Position numbers and translations under genes: made by a program
Shown: one piece after another, positions 15,305 through 22,026 of the stretch
Layout of the letters: the number at the start of each line of letters is the position of its first letter
Numbering within the stretch: the first letter of the stretch is position 1
IMG/VR virus record: IMGVR_UViG_3300005062_000071
Span: 1-26,283 of that record
Direction: 5' to 3' (one strand)
Origin: a virus
DNA length: 26,283 nt
Notes under the pieces: model-generated
Seen by the model: the letters and a program-made list of their open reading frames with translations, nothing else
Told to the model about the DNA's origin: nothing
Database searches by the model: none

Positions 15305-17248
15305 ATGGCTTATAGTTACGCACTTTACGATGGAGACGGTGCCACGGCTGTGTTCCCTGTGAACATGCCTTACATCGCACAGGCACACATAAAAGTGCTC
15401 GTCGATGGTGTTGAGACACCTTTTGAATGGCTCAATACAGGCGCGGTGAGGCTGGAGCAAGCTCCGGCTACAGGCTCTACCGTCAAGATCAAACGCGAAA
15501 CGCCTCGATGCAAAAGTCTTGTGGACTTCCAGAATGGCACTGTATTGACTGAAAGTGAGATGGACCTATCCACGCTCCAGATGCTCTACATAGTGCAGGA
15601 GACTTATGACTCCCTGACGAGCATCCTTCAGACAGACGAACGGGGCAACTTCAATGGACAAGGAAAACTTATTTCAAATGTCGCTGACCCGATCGCCCCT
15701 CAAGACGTTGCTACACGTCACTGGGTTGAAACAGCACCTGAGACTAATATCTCTCAGGCTGTCGATGCAAAGAACGCAGCGGAAGTATATCGGAATGAAG
15801 CTGAAGCGCTTAGAGATGAGACCGTTGTGATCAGGGACGCTGCTTACAGTGAAACTGGAAGAGCTATCGCTGAAGCCCTCACCTCTGTGTATACTAAAGA
15901 CGAAGTGTACGCGAAAAATGAAACGTACAATAAGAGTGAGGTTGACGTTCTCATTGAGGAACTGCCGCGTAGTATGCCTCATGCGCCTCAGTCTATCGTA
16001 CGTGCTGTCACAGGTGAACGTCCCGGTCTTTGGGGACCGGAAGACTGTGACGCTCCCGTGCAGAGTATGTCTGCGGAAAGCGCAGTCATCGTGAATAACG
16101 ATGTACTCCCGGTGTTCTCTGGCTCTAATAGCAGCGGTGGGATGGCGGTGTCAGCGAAGTCCATTTACAACGGGAACTACCCTGTATGGAAAGCGTTCAA
16201 CAAGCAGTCCGTGAATTATTTGGATAGCTGGCAATCAGGAAATGACTTCGCAAGTGGCACCGGAGTTGGTAGCAGTTGGATTCAAGTGGACATGGGGAGT
16301 CAGGTCAATGTGGCGCGTATCGTCCTGTATCCTCGAAATGAAGACGGGACGTTCAACACATGCTTCCCGTATGACTTCGATATTGTCATAGACGGCGTGA
16401 AGGTGAAAGAGGTCAGAGATGCCATCCCGCCAAGCCGCACTGCGCGAATGGAGTTCGACCTAGATTCTCCGGTAACTGGGCAGATAGTCCGGTTGGACAT
16501 TAAGAAGACAGGTGGGAACACTGTGACTTCACTAGGCCGTTTTTATGTCTATGATGCGGAGGTAGTAAGTGGGAGCACTCTTGTACAGATAGCAGCAGGA
16601 CTGCAAGTCGCCTATGCAGATAGGGGAATAGTACAGTTGTCTGATGTTTTAGATTCAGCACATGCAGTTGACCTTTCCTCTGCTGTTAATGGAACGCATT
16701 ACATATATGCTGATATATCAGAGGACGGAAAGTTTGCAGGTTTTGGACATACAGCCACTAAGCCAATGGTAGGAACTGAGCGGAGCGGTGCTGGAGACCT
16801 CTACAACCCAGTCACTGTTACGCATTATAACAGCTCTGATGTCCCTATACGCCGAGTGTACCTTGGGTGGGTAGGGAAGTTTGGCAGTGCCATTACGGAC
16901 GTACACTGCTATAGCCTTGGTGACAGTGTGACGCTACCTGTGAATAACGGCTTACCAATCGCACTTAATACACAATACACACTGTCATACCCGTTTCCAG
17001 TAAGCTACAAAGATTTGATAGTCAGAGAATTTGCAGAAATAAAACTCAATAACGAGTGGTACTCTGCAAAATCTTCTGGATACACGGGGCAGAGCGGGGT
17101 TGGTGTTAACCCGCAAAAGAGTTGTATTGCTGTAGTGAGTAAAGCTGATGCACTCCTTCACGGGCTACCGGGAGCAACTGGTTCTGCCTACTCAGGAAGC
17201 AACGCTGGCACTGCATGGTGTCGTCTCAACGTAAAGAGGGGGTACTAA
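15305..17248 (+). CDS. Tail fibre / receptor-binding protein, T7 gp17-like N-terminus with discoidin-like domain
   Basis: A 647-residue host-recognition protein. Residues 1-130 are the tail-attachment domain of T7-type fibres (MAYSYALYDGDGATAVFPV, VKIKRETPRCKSLVDFQNG). Residues 140-220 are Ala/Glu-rich and likely trimeric coiled coil, with TKDEVYAKNETYNKSEVD. Residues 270-420 look like an F5/8 type C (discoidin) carbohydrate-binding domain, with SSWIQVDMGSQVNVARIVLY as the key strand pair. The last 220 residues, including VRRVYLGWVG-like text (PIRRVYLGWVGKFG), resemble receptor-binding tips. From about 16,550 the DNA becomes visibly AT-richer with different codon use, suggesting domain exchange. 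GAGGTGA precedes ATG 15305. Confidence 0.88.
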   Translation: MAYSYALYDGDGATAVFPVNMPYIAQAHIKVLVDGVETPFEWLNTGAVRLEQAPATGSTVKIKRETPRCKSLVDFQNGTVLTESEMDLSTLQMLYIVQETYDSLTSILQTDERGNFNGQGKLISNVADPIAPQDVATRHWVETAPETNISQAVDAKNAAEVYRNEAEALRDETVVIRDAAYSETGRAIAEALTSVYTKDEVYAKNETYNKSEVDVLIEELPRSMPHAPQSIVRAVTGERPGLWGPEDCDAPVQSMSAESAVIVNNDVLPVFSGSNSSGGMAVSAKSIYNGNYPVWKAFNKQSVNYLDSWQSGNDFASGTGVGSSWIQVDMGSQVNVARIVLYPRNEDGTFNTCFPYDFDIVIDGVKVKEVRDAIPPSRTARMEFDLDSPVTGQIVRLDIKKTGGNTVTSLGRFYVYDAEVVSGSTLVQIAAGLQVAYADRGIVQLSDVLDSAHAVDLSSAVNGTHYIYADISEDGKFAGFGHTATKPMVGTERSGAGDLYNPVTVTHYNSSDVPIRRVYLGWVGKFGSAITDVHCYSLGDSVTLPVNNGLPIALNTQYTLSYPFPVSYKDLIVREFAEIKLNNEWYSAKSSGYTGQSGVGVNPQKSCIAVVSKADALLHGLPGATGSAYSGSNAGTAWCRLNVKRGY

Positions 17249-17249
17249 C

Positions 17250-17501
17250 ATGCCTGTATACGCAAAAGCAGGCGAGAGTCTGCAATATATAATGACAGAG
17301 GCTCAGGCGCAAGAGATGCCAGATTTGATTCTTATGGCTACAGAACGCCCAACAAGCGCACATATCGCAACGGAGAAAGGTGTATGGGTTGAAGCACCTC
17401 TGTCGCCAGACTACCCTATTGGTGCTGTCGACCAGTTCGTTGAAAGGTGTGGTGTGAATGATGTTACATTAGCATTACTAAAAAGTATTGGCATTCAATG
17501 A
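17250..17501 (+). CDS. Small protein downstream of tail fibre (possible fibre accessory)
   Basis: Encodes 83 residues, starting one base after the fibre stop with GAGGGGG upstream. It contains two hydrophilic parts: an N-terminal YAKAGESLQYIMTEAQAQEM and a C-terminal RCGVNDVTLALLKSIGIQ. Its base composition shares the AT-rich drift of the fibre tip, so both were probably acquired together. Genes in this place often encode fibre chaperones or capping proteins. I recognise no specific family, so this role is inferred only from position. A strong terminator follows 18 bases later. Confidence 0.65.
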   Translation: MPVYAKAGESLQYIMTEAQAQEMPDLILMATERPTSAHIATEKGVWVEAPLSPDYPIGAVDQFVERCGVNDVTLALLKSIGIQ

Positions 17502-17519
17502 GAACAACACAAACAACAT

Positions 17520-17556
17520 AAGGCCCAATGTTAAGTAAGCATTGGGCCTTGTTTTG
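17520..17556 (+). terminator. Intrinsic terminator after the tail-fibre pair
   Basis: An 11-bp perfect stem (AAGGCCCAATG 17520-17530 with CATTGGGCCTT 17540-17550), a 9-base loop and the tail GTTTTG. It is palindromic enough to act in both directions, but all neighbours are on the + strand. It separates the fibre genes from the lysis/packaging genes. Confidence 0.85.
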
Positions 17557-17583
17557 TAATATTGAAAAAAGATGGAGAACTAA

Positions 17584-17889
17584 ATGGCAGCACACGAGTG
17601 CGTCCAAGGTCCAAAACTTGAGAGTCTTGAGGCTGCTATCGGAGATATTCGCGAAGGCCAGAAAAAGACTGACGGGAAATTGGATAAGATCACTGAGCTT
17701 CTCGTCTCGGATGCCCACACCCAAGAACAGCTCAAGCATATAAAGGAAACACAGCGTGACCATGAAGACCGTTTACGATCCGTGGAAACACGCACAAACA
17801 CGAACTCAGGGTTCACTACCCGTGCTGAACGCTTCTTCTGGATCGTGGTAACGGGCGGCATCGGAACCCTTTGGTATATCGCGAGGTAA
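17584..17889 (+). CDS. XhlA-like holin / lysis-associated membrane protein
   Basis: A 101-residue protein with a long charged coiled-coil-like N-terminal region (residues 10-75, e.g. KTDGKLDKITELL and HIKETQRDHEDRLRSVE) and a single C-terminal membrane segment RFFWIVVTGGIGTLWYIA. This layout is that of the haemolysin XhlA family, small phage membrane proteins that take part in cell lysis. In T7 the holin (gp17.5) also sits just after the fibre and before the small terminase, so context agrees. GGAGAAC precedes ATG 17584. The next gene starts 3 bases after the stop. Confidence 0.75.
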   Translation: MAAHECVQGPKLESLEAAIGDIREGQKKTDGKLDKITELLVSDAHTQEQLKHIKETQRDHEDRLRSVETRTNTNSGFTTRAERFFWIVVTGGIGTLWYIAR

Positions 17890-17892
17890 ATC

Positions 17893-18150
17893 ATGAGCAA
17901 AGCAACCACGAATGATCTTGCTGATCTGCATGGCATGTTCACCGAAGCTCTCGCCAAGAAACTGAAGAACGGCGATTTCACTTCTGCCGACCTCAGTGTC
18001 ATTCGCCAGTTCCTGCGTGATAATGGCATCGAGTGTGACGGTGAACGTAATGACGGCATCCAAGACCTTGTTGACTCCCTGCCTTCCTACGACTCCGATG
18101 AGGATGGAGCAGGTATGTCCTGCGGTCCTGATGGATGCCACCTGAATTAG
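17893..18150 (+). CDS. terS: Terminase small subunit, T7 gp18 family
   Basis: Encodes 85 residues (T7 gp18 has 89) directly before the large terminase. The sequence LADLHGMFTEALAKKL followed by FTSADLSVIRQFLRDNGIE (about residues 33-51) is the usual pattern of T7-type small terminases. The C-terminus is acidic and holds two cysteines (MSCGPDGCHLN). The subunit recognises the concatemer and loads the large terminase. The start ATG 17893 has GAGGT upstream. Confidence 0.85.
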   Translation: MSKATTNDLADLHGMFTEALAKKLKNGDFTSADLSVIRQFLRDNGIECDGERNDGIQDLVDSLPSYDSDEDGAGMSCGPDGCHLN

Positions 18151-18178
18151 GCCCAAATTCGCCTTCTAAGCCCTTTTG

Positions 18179-18220
18179 AGGAGGAGGATGACTTGTACGT
18201 CGTCTTCCTCCTTTTCTTTC
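18179..18220 (+). terminator. Stem-loop terminator between small and large terminase genes
   Basis: A 14-bp stem (18179-18192, AGGAGGAGGATGAC, with 18199-18212, GTCGTCTTCCTCCT, two G-T pairs) around the 6-base loop TTGTAC, followed by TTTCTTTC. It is a convincing intrinsic terminator lying 64 bases before the large terminase start, so terL needs read-through or its own transcription start. The 5' arm is a repeated GAGGAGGAGG and the whole leader is only 133 bases long. Confidence 0.8.
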
Positions 18221-18283
18221 GTCTAACGTCAAATTTAGGCGTCTTTTCGCACGTCTAAAGCTATCCACTAAGGAGATAATCGC

Positions 18284-20017
18284 GTGAGTGTATTAGGTGG
18301 CACTATAGAACCCCTCCCGAAGAAGCTCCAAGACTTTCGTGTCTTTCTCACAATGGTGTGGCGTCACCTGAACCTTCCTGATCCCACACCCGTCCAGCTC
18401 GACATTGCTCACTGGCTCCAGCACGGTCCACGCCGTAAAATCATCGAGGCATTCCGAGGCGTCGGCAAGTCGTGGATCACTTCAACCTACGTTGTCTGGA
18501 AAGGGCGCATGTATCCCAACAGGAAGTTCCTTGTCGTCTCTGCGTCTAAGGAGCGCGCCGACAACTTCACCACATTCACCCTTCGTCTCATCAATGAAAT
18601 CCCTGTGCTCCAGTGTCTCCGTCCTCGCACCGACCAGCGTTGCTCCAAGGTGAGCTTCGACTTTGGCCCTGCGAAAGCCGACCATGCTCCTAGCGTCAAA
18701 AGCGTCGGTATCTTCGGACAGCTTGCTGGATCACGTGCAGACGAAATCATCCCTGACGACATCGAGGTTCCCAACAACGCCTTCACGCAGTCCATGCGGG
18801 ATAAGCTCAGTGAGGCCGTGAAGGAGTTCGATGCAATCCTGAAGCCGGGAGGTTCTATCACCTTCCTCGGCACACCTCAGACAGAGCAGTCGCTCTACAA
18901 CCTTCTTCAGGATCGAGGGTACCAGACGCGCATCTGGCCTGCCCGTTATCCTGAACCTAGTGATGGCATCTATACCGACTGTCTGGCTCCGATGATCGCC
19001 GAACCGCTTACGGCTGCGGACGGTCACAAGATGGTCGGCAAGCCTACCGATCCTCTACGGTTCAATGAGGACGACCTCATAGAGCGAGAGCTGTCGTATG
19101 GACGCTCTGGCTTCGCCCTTCAGTTCATGCTGGACACCCGGCTGTCCGACGCGGATCGCTATCCACTCAAGCTCTCTGACCTGATCGTAATGAACCTTTC
19201 GCCCAATGAAGCCCCGGAGAAAGTGGTATGGGCAGCATCCCCTGAGCTGGTTCATGACGATCTCGCCTGTGTGGGACTGAACGGGGACAGGTACTACCGC
19301 CCGATGTGGCTTGCCAACAACTGGATAGACTACAACGGAAGCGTCATGGCTATCGACCCATCTGGTCGTGGTCAGGACGAAACGTCCTATGCCGTGGTCA
19401 AAATGCTCAACGGCTTCCTGTATGTCACAGACGCAGGTGGGATCGCAGGTGGCTACTCCGATGAAACGCTGGTCAAGCTGGCGAACATCGCGAAGGAGCA
19501 GAAAGTGAACAAGCTGGTGATCGAATCGAACTTCGGTGACGGCATGTTCACGGAACTTCTCAAACCTCACCTGCGGCGCATTTACCCGGTAGGCATTGAA
19601 GAGGTCCGTCACAACATCCAGAAGGAGCGACGCATCATCGACACCCTTGAACCTGTCATGAACCAGCATCGTCTTGTGATCGACAAGAAGGTGATCCAGC
19701 AGGATTACGCCTCGACAAAACACCTCCCGCCTGAGAAGGCACTCAAGTACCAGCTCTTCTACCAGATGAGCCGCATCACCTTTGAGAGAGGCTCTCTGGC
19801 ACACGACGACCGCCTCGACGCTCTTGCCATCGCTGTGGGCTACTGGGTGAACCAGATGGCTCAGGACGTGGACATCAAGGTCAAGCAGCGTCAGGAGGAG
19901 CTACTCGACAAGGAACTTGAGGTCTTCCTCGGTCACGCTGGCGCAGGCATGGATATGGTAGTGGTTGTGGGCGTTGATAACTGCCCGGAATCATTGGATG
20001 GGCTTACTTGGATATGA
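18284..20017 (+). CDS. terL: Terminase large subunit, T7 gp19 family
   Basis: A 577-residue DNA-packaging motor and nuclease. ATPase: Walker A FRGVGKSW at residues 57-64 and a Walker B-type IIPDDIE at 155-161, each close to T7 gp19 (FRGVGKSF, IIIADDVE). Nuclease: an RNase H-like site with Asp358 (MAIDPSGRGQDET), Glu414 (LVIESNFGDGMF) and Asp508/Asp512 (HDDRLDAL). The GTG start 18284 is set by AAGGAGAT at the correct distance; the terminator before it lies outside the frame. The first codons contain a close match to the SP6 promoter. Confidence 0.96.
   Translation: MSVLGGTIEPLPKKLQDFRVFLTMVWRHLNLPDPTPVQLDIAHWLQHGPRRKIIEAFRGVGKSWITSTYVVWKGRMYPNRKFLVVSASKERADNFTTFTLRLINEIPVLQCLRPRTDQRCSKVSFDFGPAKADHAPSVKSVGIFGQLAGSRADEIIPDDIEVPNNAFTQSMRDKLSEAVKEFDAILKPGGSITFLGTPQTEQSLYNLLQDRGYQTRIWPARYPEPSDGIYTDCLAPMIAEPLTAADGHKMVGKPTDPLRFNEDDLIERELSYGRSGFALQFMLDTRLSDADRYPLKLSDLIVMNLSPNEAPEKVVWAASPELVHDDLACVGLNGDRYYRPMWLANNWIDYNGSVMAIDPSGRGQDETSYAVVKMLNGFLYVTDAGGIAGGYSDETLVKLANIAKEQKVNKLVIESNFGDGMFTELLKPHLRRIYPVGIEEVRHNIQKERRIIDTLEPVMNQHRLVIDKKVIQQDYASTKHLPPEKALKYQLFYQMSRITFERGSLAHDDRLDALAIAVGYWVNQMAQDVDIKVKQRQEELLDKELEVFLGHAGAGMDMVVVVGVDNCPESLDGLTWI
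18291..18310 (+). promoter_or_regulatory. SP6-like phage promoter inside the start of terL
   Basis: TATTAGGTGGCACTATAGAA matches the known SP6 promoter consensus (ATTTAGGTGACACTATAGAA) at 17 of 20 positions. It shares TTAGGT-N-GCACTA with the two identical copies at 859 and 20050. It lies over codons 3-9 of terL, so any transcript from it would lack the terL start but would serve downstream DNA. The coding function also constrains these bases, so chance is possible but unlikely at this match level. Confidence 0.5.
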
Positions 20018-20049
20018 TGGCTGTAACAAGCTGAAATAAAAGAGGATTC

Positions 20050-20069
20050 AATTAGGTTGCACTAACAAG
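20050..20069 (+). promoter_or_regulatory. Phage RNA polymerase promoter, copy 2 (after terL)
   Basis: An exact copy of the 20 bases at 859-878, followed by GGGGGAAGGAAGG. It stands 33 bases after the terminase stop, where T7 has phi-OR, the promoter at the right genome end used for replication and packaging. No + strand gene follows at once, which fits an end-of-genome role better than a gene promoter. Confidence 0.7.
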
Positions 20070-20095
20070 GGGGAAGGAAGGTTCAAGGTTATTAA

Positions 20096-20236
20096 CTAAT
20101 GTGCATGGTGAGTGGCTCGAAACCCTTTGATCGGGCCACTTACCATCTCTCCTACTCCCATAGGGTGAATGCACAACAGCACTTGATAAAGCACGAAAAG
20201 TGTCATGGACACCCATGTTATACAGTCTAACACCAT
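20096..20236 (-). CDS. Possible small membrane protein, third gene of minus-strand cassette
   Basis: A 46-residue frame read leftward from ATG 20236, with GGAGG (20245-20249 complement) 8 bases before it. An alternative ATG at 20242 is too close to that site. Residues 6-23 (ITWVSMTLFVLYQVLLCI) make one likely membrane helix; the C-terminus is polar and His-rich. It follows the pentapeptide gene by about 120 bases on the same strand. The start codon sits inside one of the CCATAGG motifs. No homology is recognised. The good ribosome site and clear membrane segment make it credible but unproven. Confidence 0.4.
   Translation of the reverse strand: MVLDCITWVSMTLFVLYQVLLCIHPMGVGEMVSGPIKGFRATHHAH
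20105..20146. other. Stem-loop after the phi-OR-like promoter
   Basis: Twelve paired bases: ATGGTGAGTGGC (20105-20116) with GCCACTTACCAT (20135-20146), one G-T pair, and an 18-base loop. It lies between the phage promoter and the end of the minus-strand cassette. No T-tract follows on either strand. Possible roles are an RNA end element, a convergent-transcript barrier or a structure near the genome terminus. In 20018-20355 I see otherwise only the small minus-strand ORF and CCATAGG repeats. Confidence 0.4.
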
Positions 20237-20355
20237 AGGCATTACCTCCACTAGCTTGCTGACAAACATATTATACCCGCATCTGTCCGTAGACCTATCC
20301 TTGTCGCTAGCATCATCAGGCCCTATGGGAAAGGAGGACCGGGTAAAAAATGCTC

Positions 20356-21003
20356 TCATGCTTCTGCTTTTTTGTCCAGAATATTAGTTAAGTAGCTCAA
20401 AGTATGAAAATCCTTTCGCACTTCTGCCCCCAAATGAGGAATATTCTCTATCAAAAAGTCCACACTATAATCACGGAGGAGCATTGCAGCAGCTGCGGTA
20501 TTTATGTTTCCTCTCTTGCGATGCAATACCTTTGATTTATGTATATAATGATTCTCCTTTAATTGCTTGATAGATTCAATAATCTCTTTTGGAAAATCAT
20601 CTTCTGGCGGGAAATTTCGCAACACTTCACAGTTAATGAAATTAATAAACTCTTTATTTTTACCAAGTGAGCAGTTGATGATGTAGCAAGAATCGAAAGA
20701 GCATCCATAAGTTTTCATAGTGTCGATTGCACAACCGATCATAATGCAATTATTAAAGGTTGCTCCTGTCAACGATCCCTTTTTTACCTTAACGCCTGAC
20801 AACAAGCATCTATCAAAACTAGCTTCGCTAAAATTGCAAAATTTGAATCTGGCATTCTTGAAAGATGTATTCACAAAAATAGAACCATGAAAATTTGAAT
20901 GATAACTGCTTGTAGAGTTGAAATTTTTATTTTCAAATCTTTTAGATTCGACATTGGCATTAGTATAGCTGAATCCTTTACACCCTTTAACAATTCTTGG
21001 CAT
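20356..21003 (-). CDS. Pentapeptide-repeat protein
   Basis: A 215-residue protein. ATG 21003 is chosen over an upstream in-frame start because AAGGAG stands 7 bases before it. Residues 10-120 are successive five-residue repeats with a central Phe/Leu/Ile and small or polar flanks, for example FENKNFNSTSS, SFKNARFKFCNFSEASF and GSLTGATFNNC. These should fold into a right-handed quadrilateral beta-helix. The C-terminal 80 residues are helical and Lys/Glu-rich. Some such proteins mimic DNA and protect gyrase (Qnr, MfpA), others are of unknown use; nothing here decides. The gene is clearly AT-richer than the phage block and on the opposite strand, which suggests an acquired moron. Confidence 0.8.
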   Translation of the reverse strand: MPRIVKGCKGFSYTNANVESKRFENKNFNSTSSYHSNFHGSIFVNTSFKNARFKFCNFSEASFDRCLLSGVKVKKGSLTGATFNNCIMIGCAIDTMKTYGCSFDSCYIINCSLGKNKEFINFINCEVLRNFPPEDDFPKEIIESIKQLKENHYIHKSKVLHRKRGNINTAAAAMLLRDYSVDFLIENIPHLGAEVRKDFHTLSYLTNILDKKAEA

Positions 21004-21032
21004 CGCCACTCCTTGGCTCAGCGGCTTTAGTG

Positions 21033-21054
21033 AAATGTGATAACGGTCACATTT
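21033..21054 (-). promoter_or_regulatory. CRP/FNR-family operator palindrome before the pentapeptide gene
   Basis: AAATGTGA and TCACATTT face each other across six bases (TAACGG). With the flanking G/C this is a perfect 9-bp inverted repeat. The half-sites TGTGA-N6-TCACA are the E. coli CRP consensus and typical of the CRP/FNR superfamily. It ends 30 bases before the gene start and covers the likely -10 region, so binding would more likely repress than activate. A related but imperfect AAATGTGA site lies upstream of the lipoprotein gene (21580-21598). Confidence 0.6.
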
Positions 21055-21077
21055 CCTGATTAAGGGCAGCCTGTCAA
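21049..21077 (-). promoter_or_regulatory. Candidate sigma70 promoter of the pentapeptide gene
   Basis: Reading the minus strand, a perfect -35 TTGACA (21072-21077 complement) is followed after 17 bases by AAATGT (21049-21054), a poor -10 that is also the outer half of the CRP-like palindrome. A stem (AAGGGCAG 21062-21069 with CTGCCCTT 21083-21090) overlaps the -35. The weak -10 means expression may depend on, or be blocked by, the factor that binds the palindrome. Confidence 0.4.
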
Positions 21078-21096
21078 ACAAACTGCCCTTCCGCCT

Positions 21097-21492
21097 TTAC
21101 TGGGAACACAATGGAAAGAACTCTCTCATCGTATATGGATCATTACACTCCGATCCTTTGGGGATGATCTTCTCAATGGTCTTTGAATCAGAGGCAGTGA
21201 TGACTGTCACCTTACACGTACACGTCCAGTTCGCTCCTTCAAGCGTCGAGTAGTCGTTTGTGTGTTCATAGTCGAGGACAGTACGACCGTCTTCTAGTTT
21301 CGATGAACGAATAGGCGTTCCCCAAGTCAACATGAGATCATCTGTGGAACGGCCTATCCATGTGTCGAGGTGCGCCTTCGTTTGCTGAGGTGTCAGCTTC
21401 TGGTAAGTGGCACAGCCTCCAGTGGATAACGCAAGGGTGAGAGCTAGCAGAACAGAGGCAGCTACACCCTTGAATGACGATTTCTGTGTCAT
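21097..21492 (-). CDS. Small lipoprotein, possible lysogenic-conversion protein
   Basis: A 131-residue protein starting at ATG 21492, fixed by AGGAGG 8 bases upstream; an in-frame start further up lacks a ribosome site. Residues 1-26 form a signal peptide (SVLLALTLALSTGG) ending at Cys27, the expected lipidated residue (GGC-ATYQ). The mature part has WIGRSTDDLMLTWGTPIRSS, then DGRTVLDYE. This G-x-S-x-x-D-L-x-x-x-WG-x-P pattern is seen in small outer-membrane lipoproteins of the BamE/OmlA type. Four Cys near the C-terminus may form disulfides. Prophage lipoproteins at such sites sometimes block superinfection. That role is inference. Confidence 0.7.
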   Translation of the reverse strand: MTQKSSFKGVAASVLLALTLALSTGGCATYQKLTPQQTKAHLDTWIGRSTDDLMLTWGTPIRSSKLEDGRTVLDYEHTNDYSTLEGANWTCTCKVTVITASDSKTIEKIIPKGSECNDPYTMREFFPLCSQ

Positions 21493-21529
21493 GCAGATAC
21501 CTCCTGTGGTTGTGATAATGATGTCGGTA

Positions 21530-21558
21530 TGTTTACTGCGGGTGAGGGCGAGGATCAA
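21530..21558 (-). promoter_or_regulatory. Candidate promoter of the lipoprotein gene
   Basis: On the minus strand, TTGATC (21553-21558) and TAAACA (21530-21535) are separated by 17 bases, 38 bases upstream of the lipoprotein start. Both boxes are imperfect (four and three of six matches to the sigma70 consensus). An AAATGTGA half-site lies 21 bases further upstream (from 21580), a place suited to an activator. Confidence 0.35.
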
Positions 21559-21747
21559 GTCCCGGCTATTTTGGGTGAAAAATGTGAGACGCTTTCACGC
21601 TATGTGAATGAGCGATTTCCCCCCCATAGGCTCCGTGGTGTCGCTGTGGCGGTCAATTTGACTTGCTCCAGCCGTCCATGAAAGCACGTCTTGCAACGCG
21701 GATTTGCAACAAAAGCCGCGCAAGCCCTACCGTTCCTACATTCCAAG

Positions 21748-21762
21748 GAGATAATATATCTC
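21748..21762. promoter_or_regulatory. Palindromic operator-like site
   Basis: GAGATA and TATCTC face each other across ATA (21748-21762), a perfect 6-bp inverted repeat with a 3-base centre about 150 bases upstream of the first tandem promoter. Such short dyads are typical binding sites for dimeric regulators, possibly for the MarR-type protein at 24762. This is inference; no second copy was found. Confidence 0.3.
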
Positions 21763-21900
21763 TTCACATTACCTTATAAGGCACGGCAAGGCTGTACTTG
21801 TGTCTTCCTTCCTATTGATCCGGCTTATCTGCTTAATCGGCTTTTTCGTTCTTTCCTGTCTTTATCAGTGTTTTCAACGGCTTTACGTCCACTTTCAATA

Positions 21901-21945
21901 TTTGCAACAAAATCCCTTGACAAACTATGCGAAGCTGTATAGATT
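21901..21945 (+). promoter_or_regulatory. Tandem early promoter P1 (sigma70 type)
   Basis: A perfect -35 TTGACA (21917-21922), a 17-base spacer and TAGATT (21940-21945) as -10. The 16 bases before the -35, TTTGCAACAAAATCCC, are repeated exactly before the second promoter, so 24 bases in all (to TTGACAAA) are identical in both. T7 likewise has tandem host-RNA-polymerase promoters ahead of its early genes. It points toward the early gene block. Confidence 0.65.
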
Positions 21946-22026
21946 GAAAACCAACGAAGCGAAGGACTGAAAACACAAGGCTTTCGCTAGTTCATTGAAA
22001 GACAGTCGAAAGAAGTGATTTGAAAG

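Noticed and set aside
18255-18275. CTATCCACTAAGG before terL as a fourth copy of the hairpin element
   Set aside because: It shares CTATCCAC but the pairing arms are missing, and the bases following are the terL ribosome site.
20205-20387. Plus-strand frame of 60 codons between terL and the minus-strand cassette
   Set aside because: No Shine-Dalgarno, low-complexity Ser/Leu-rich product, and it overlaps the pentapeptide gene end and the small minus-strand ORF.
21691-21942. Plus-strand frame of 83 codons in the control region
   Set aside because: It begins with TTG without a ribosome site and spans the GAGATA dyad and the first early promoter; the region looks regulatory.
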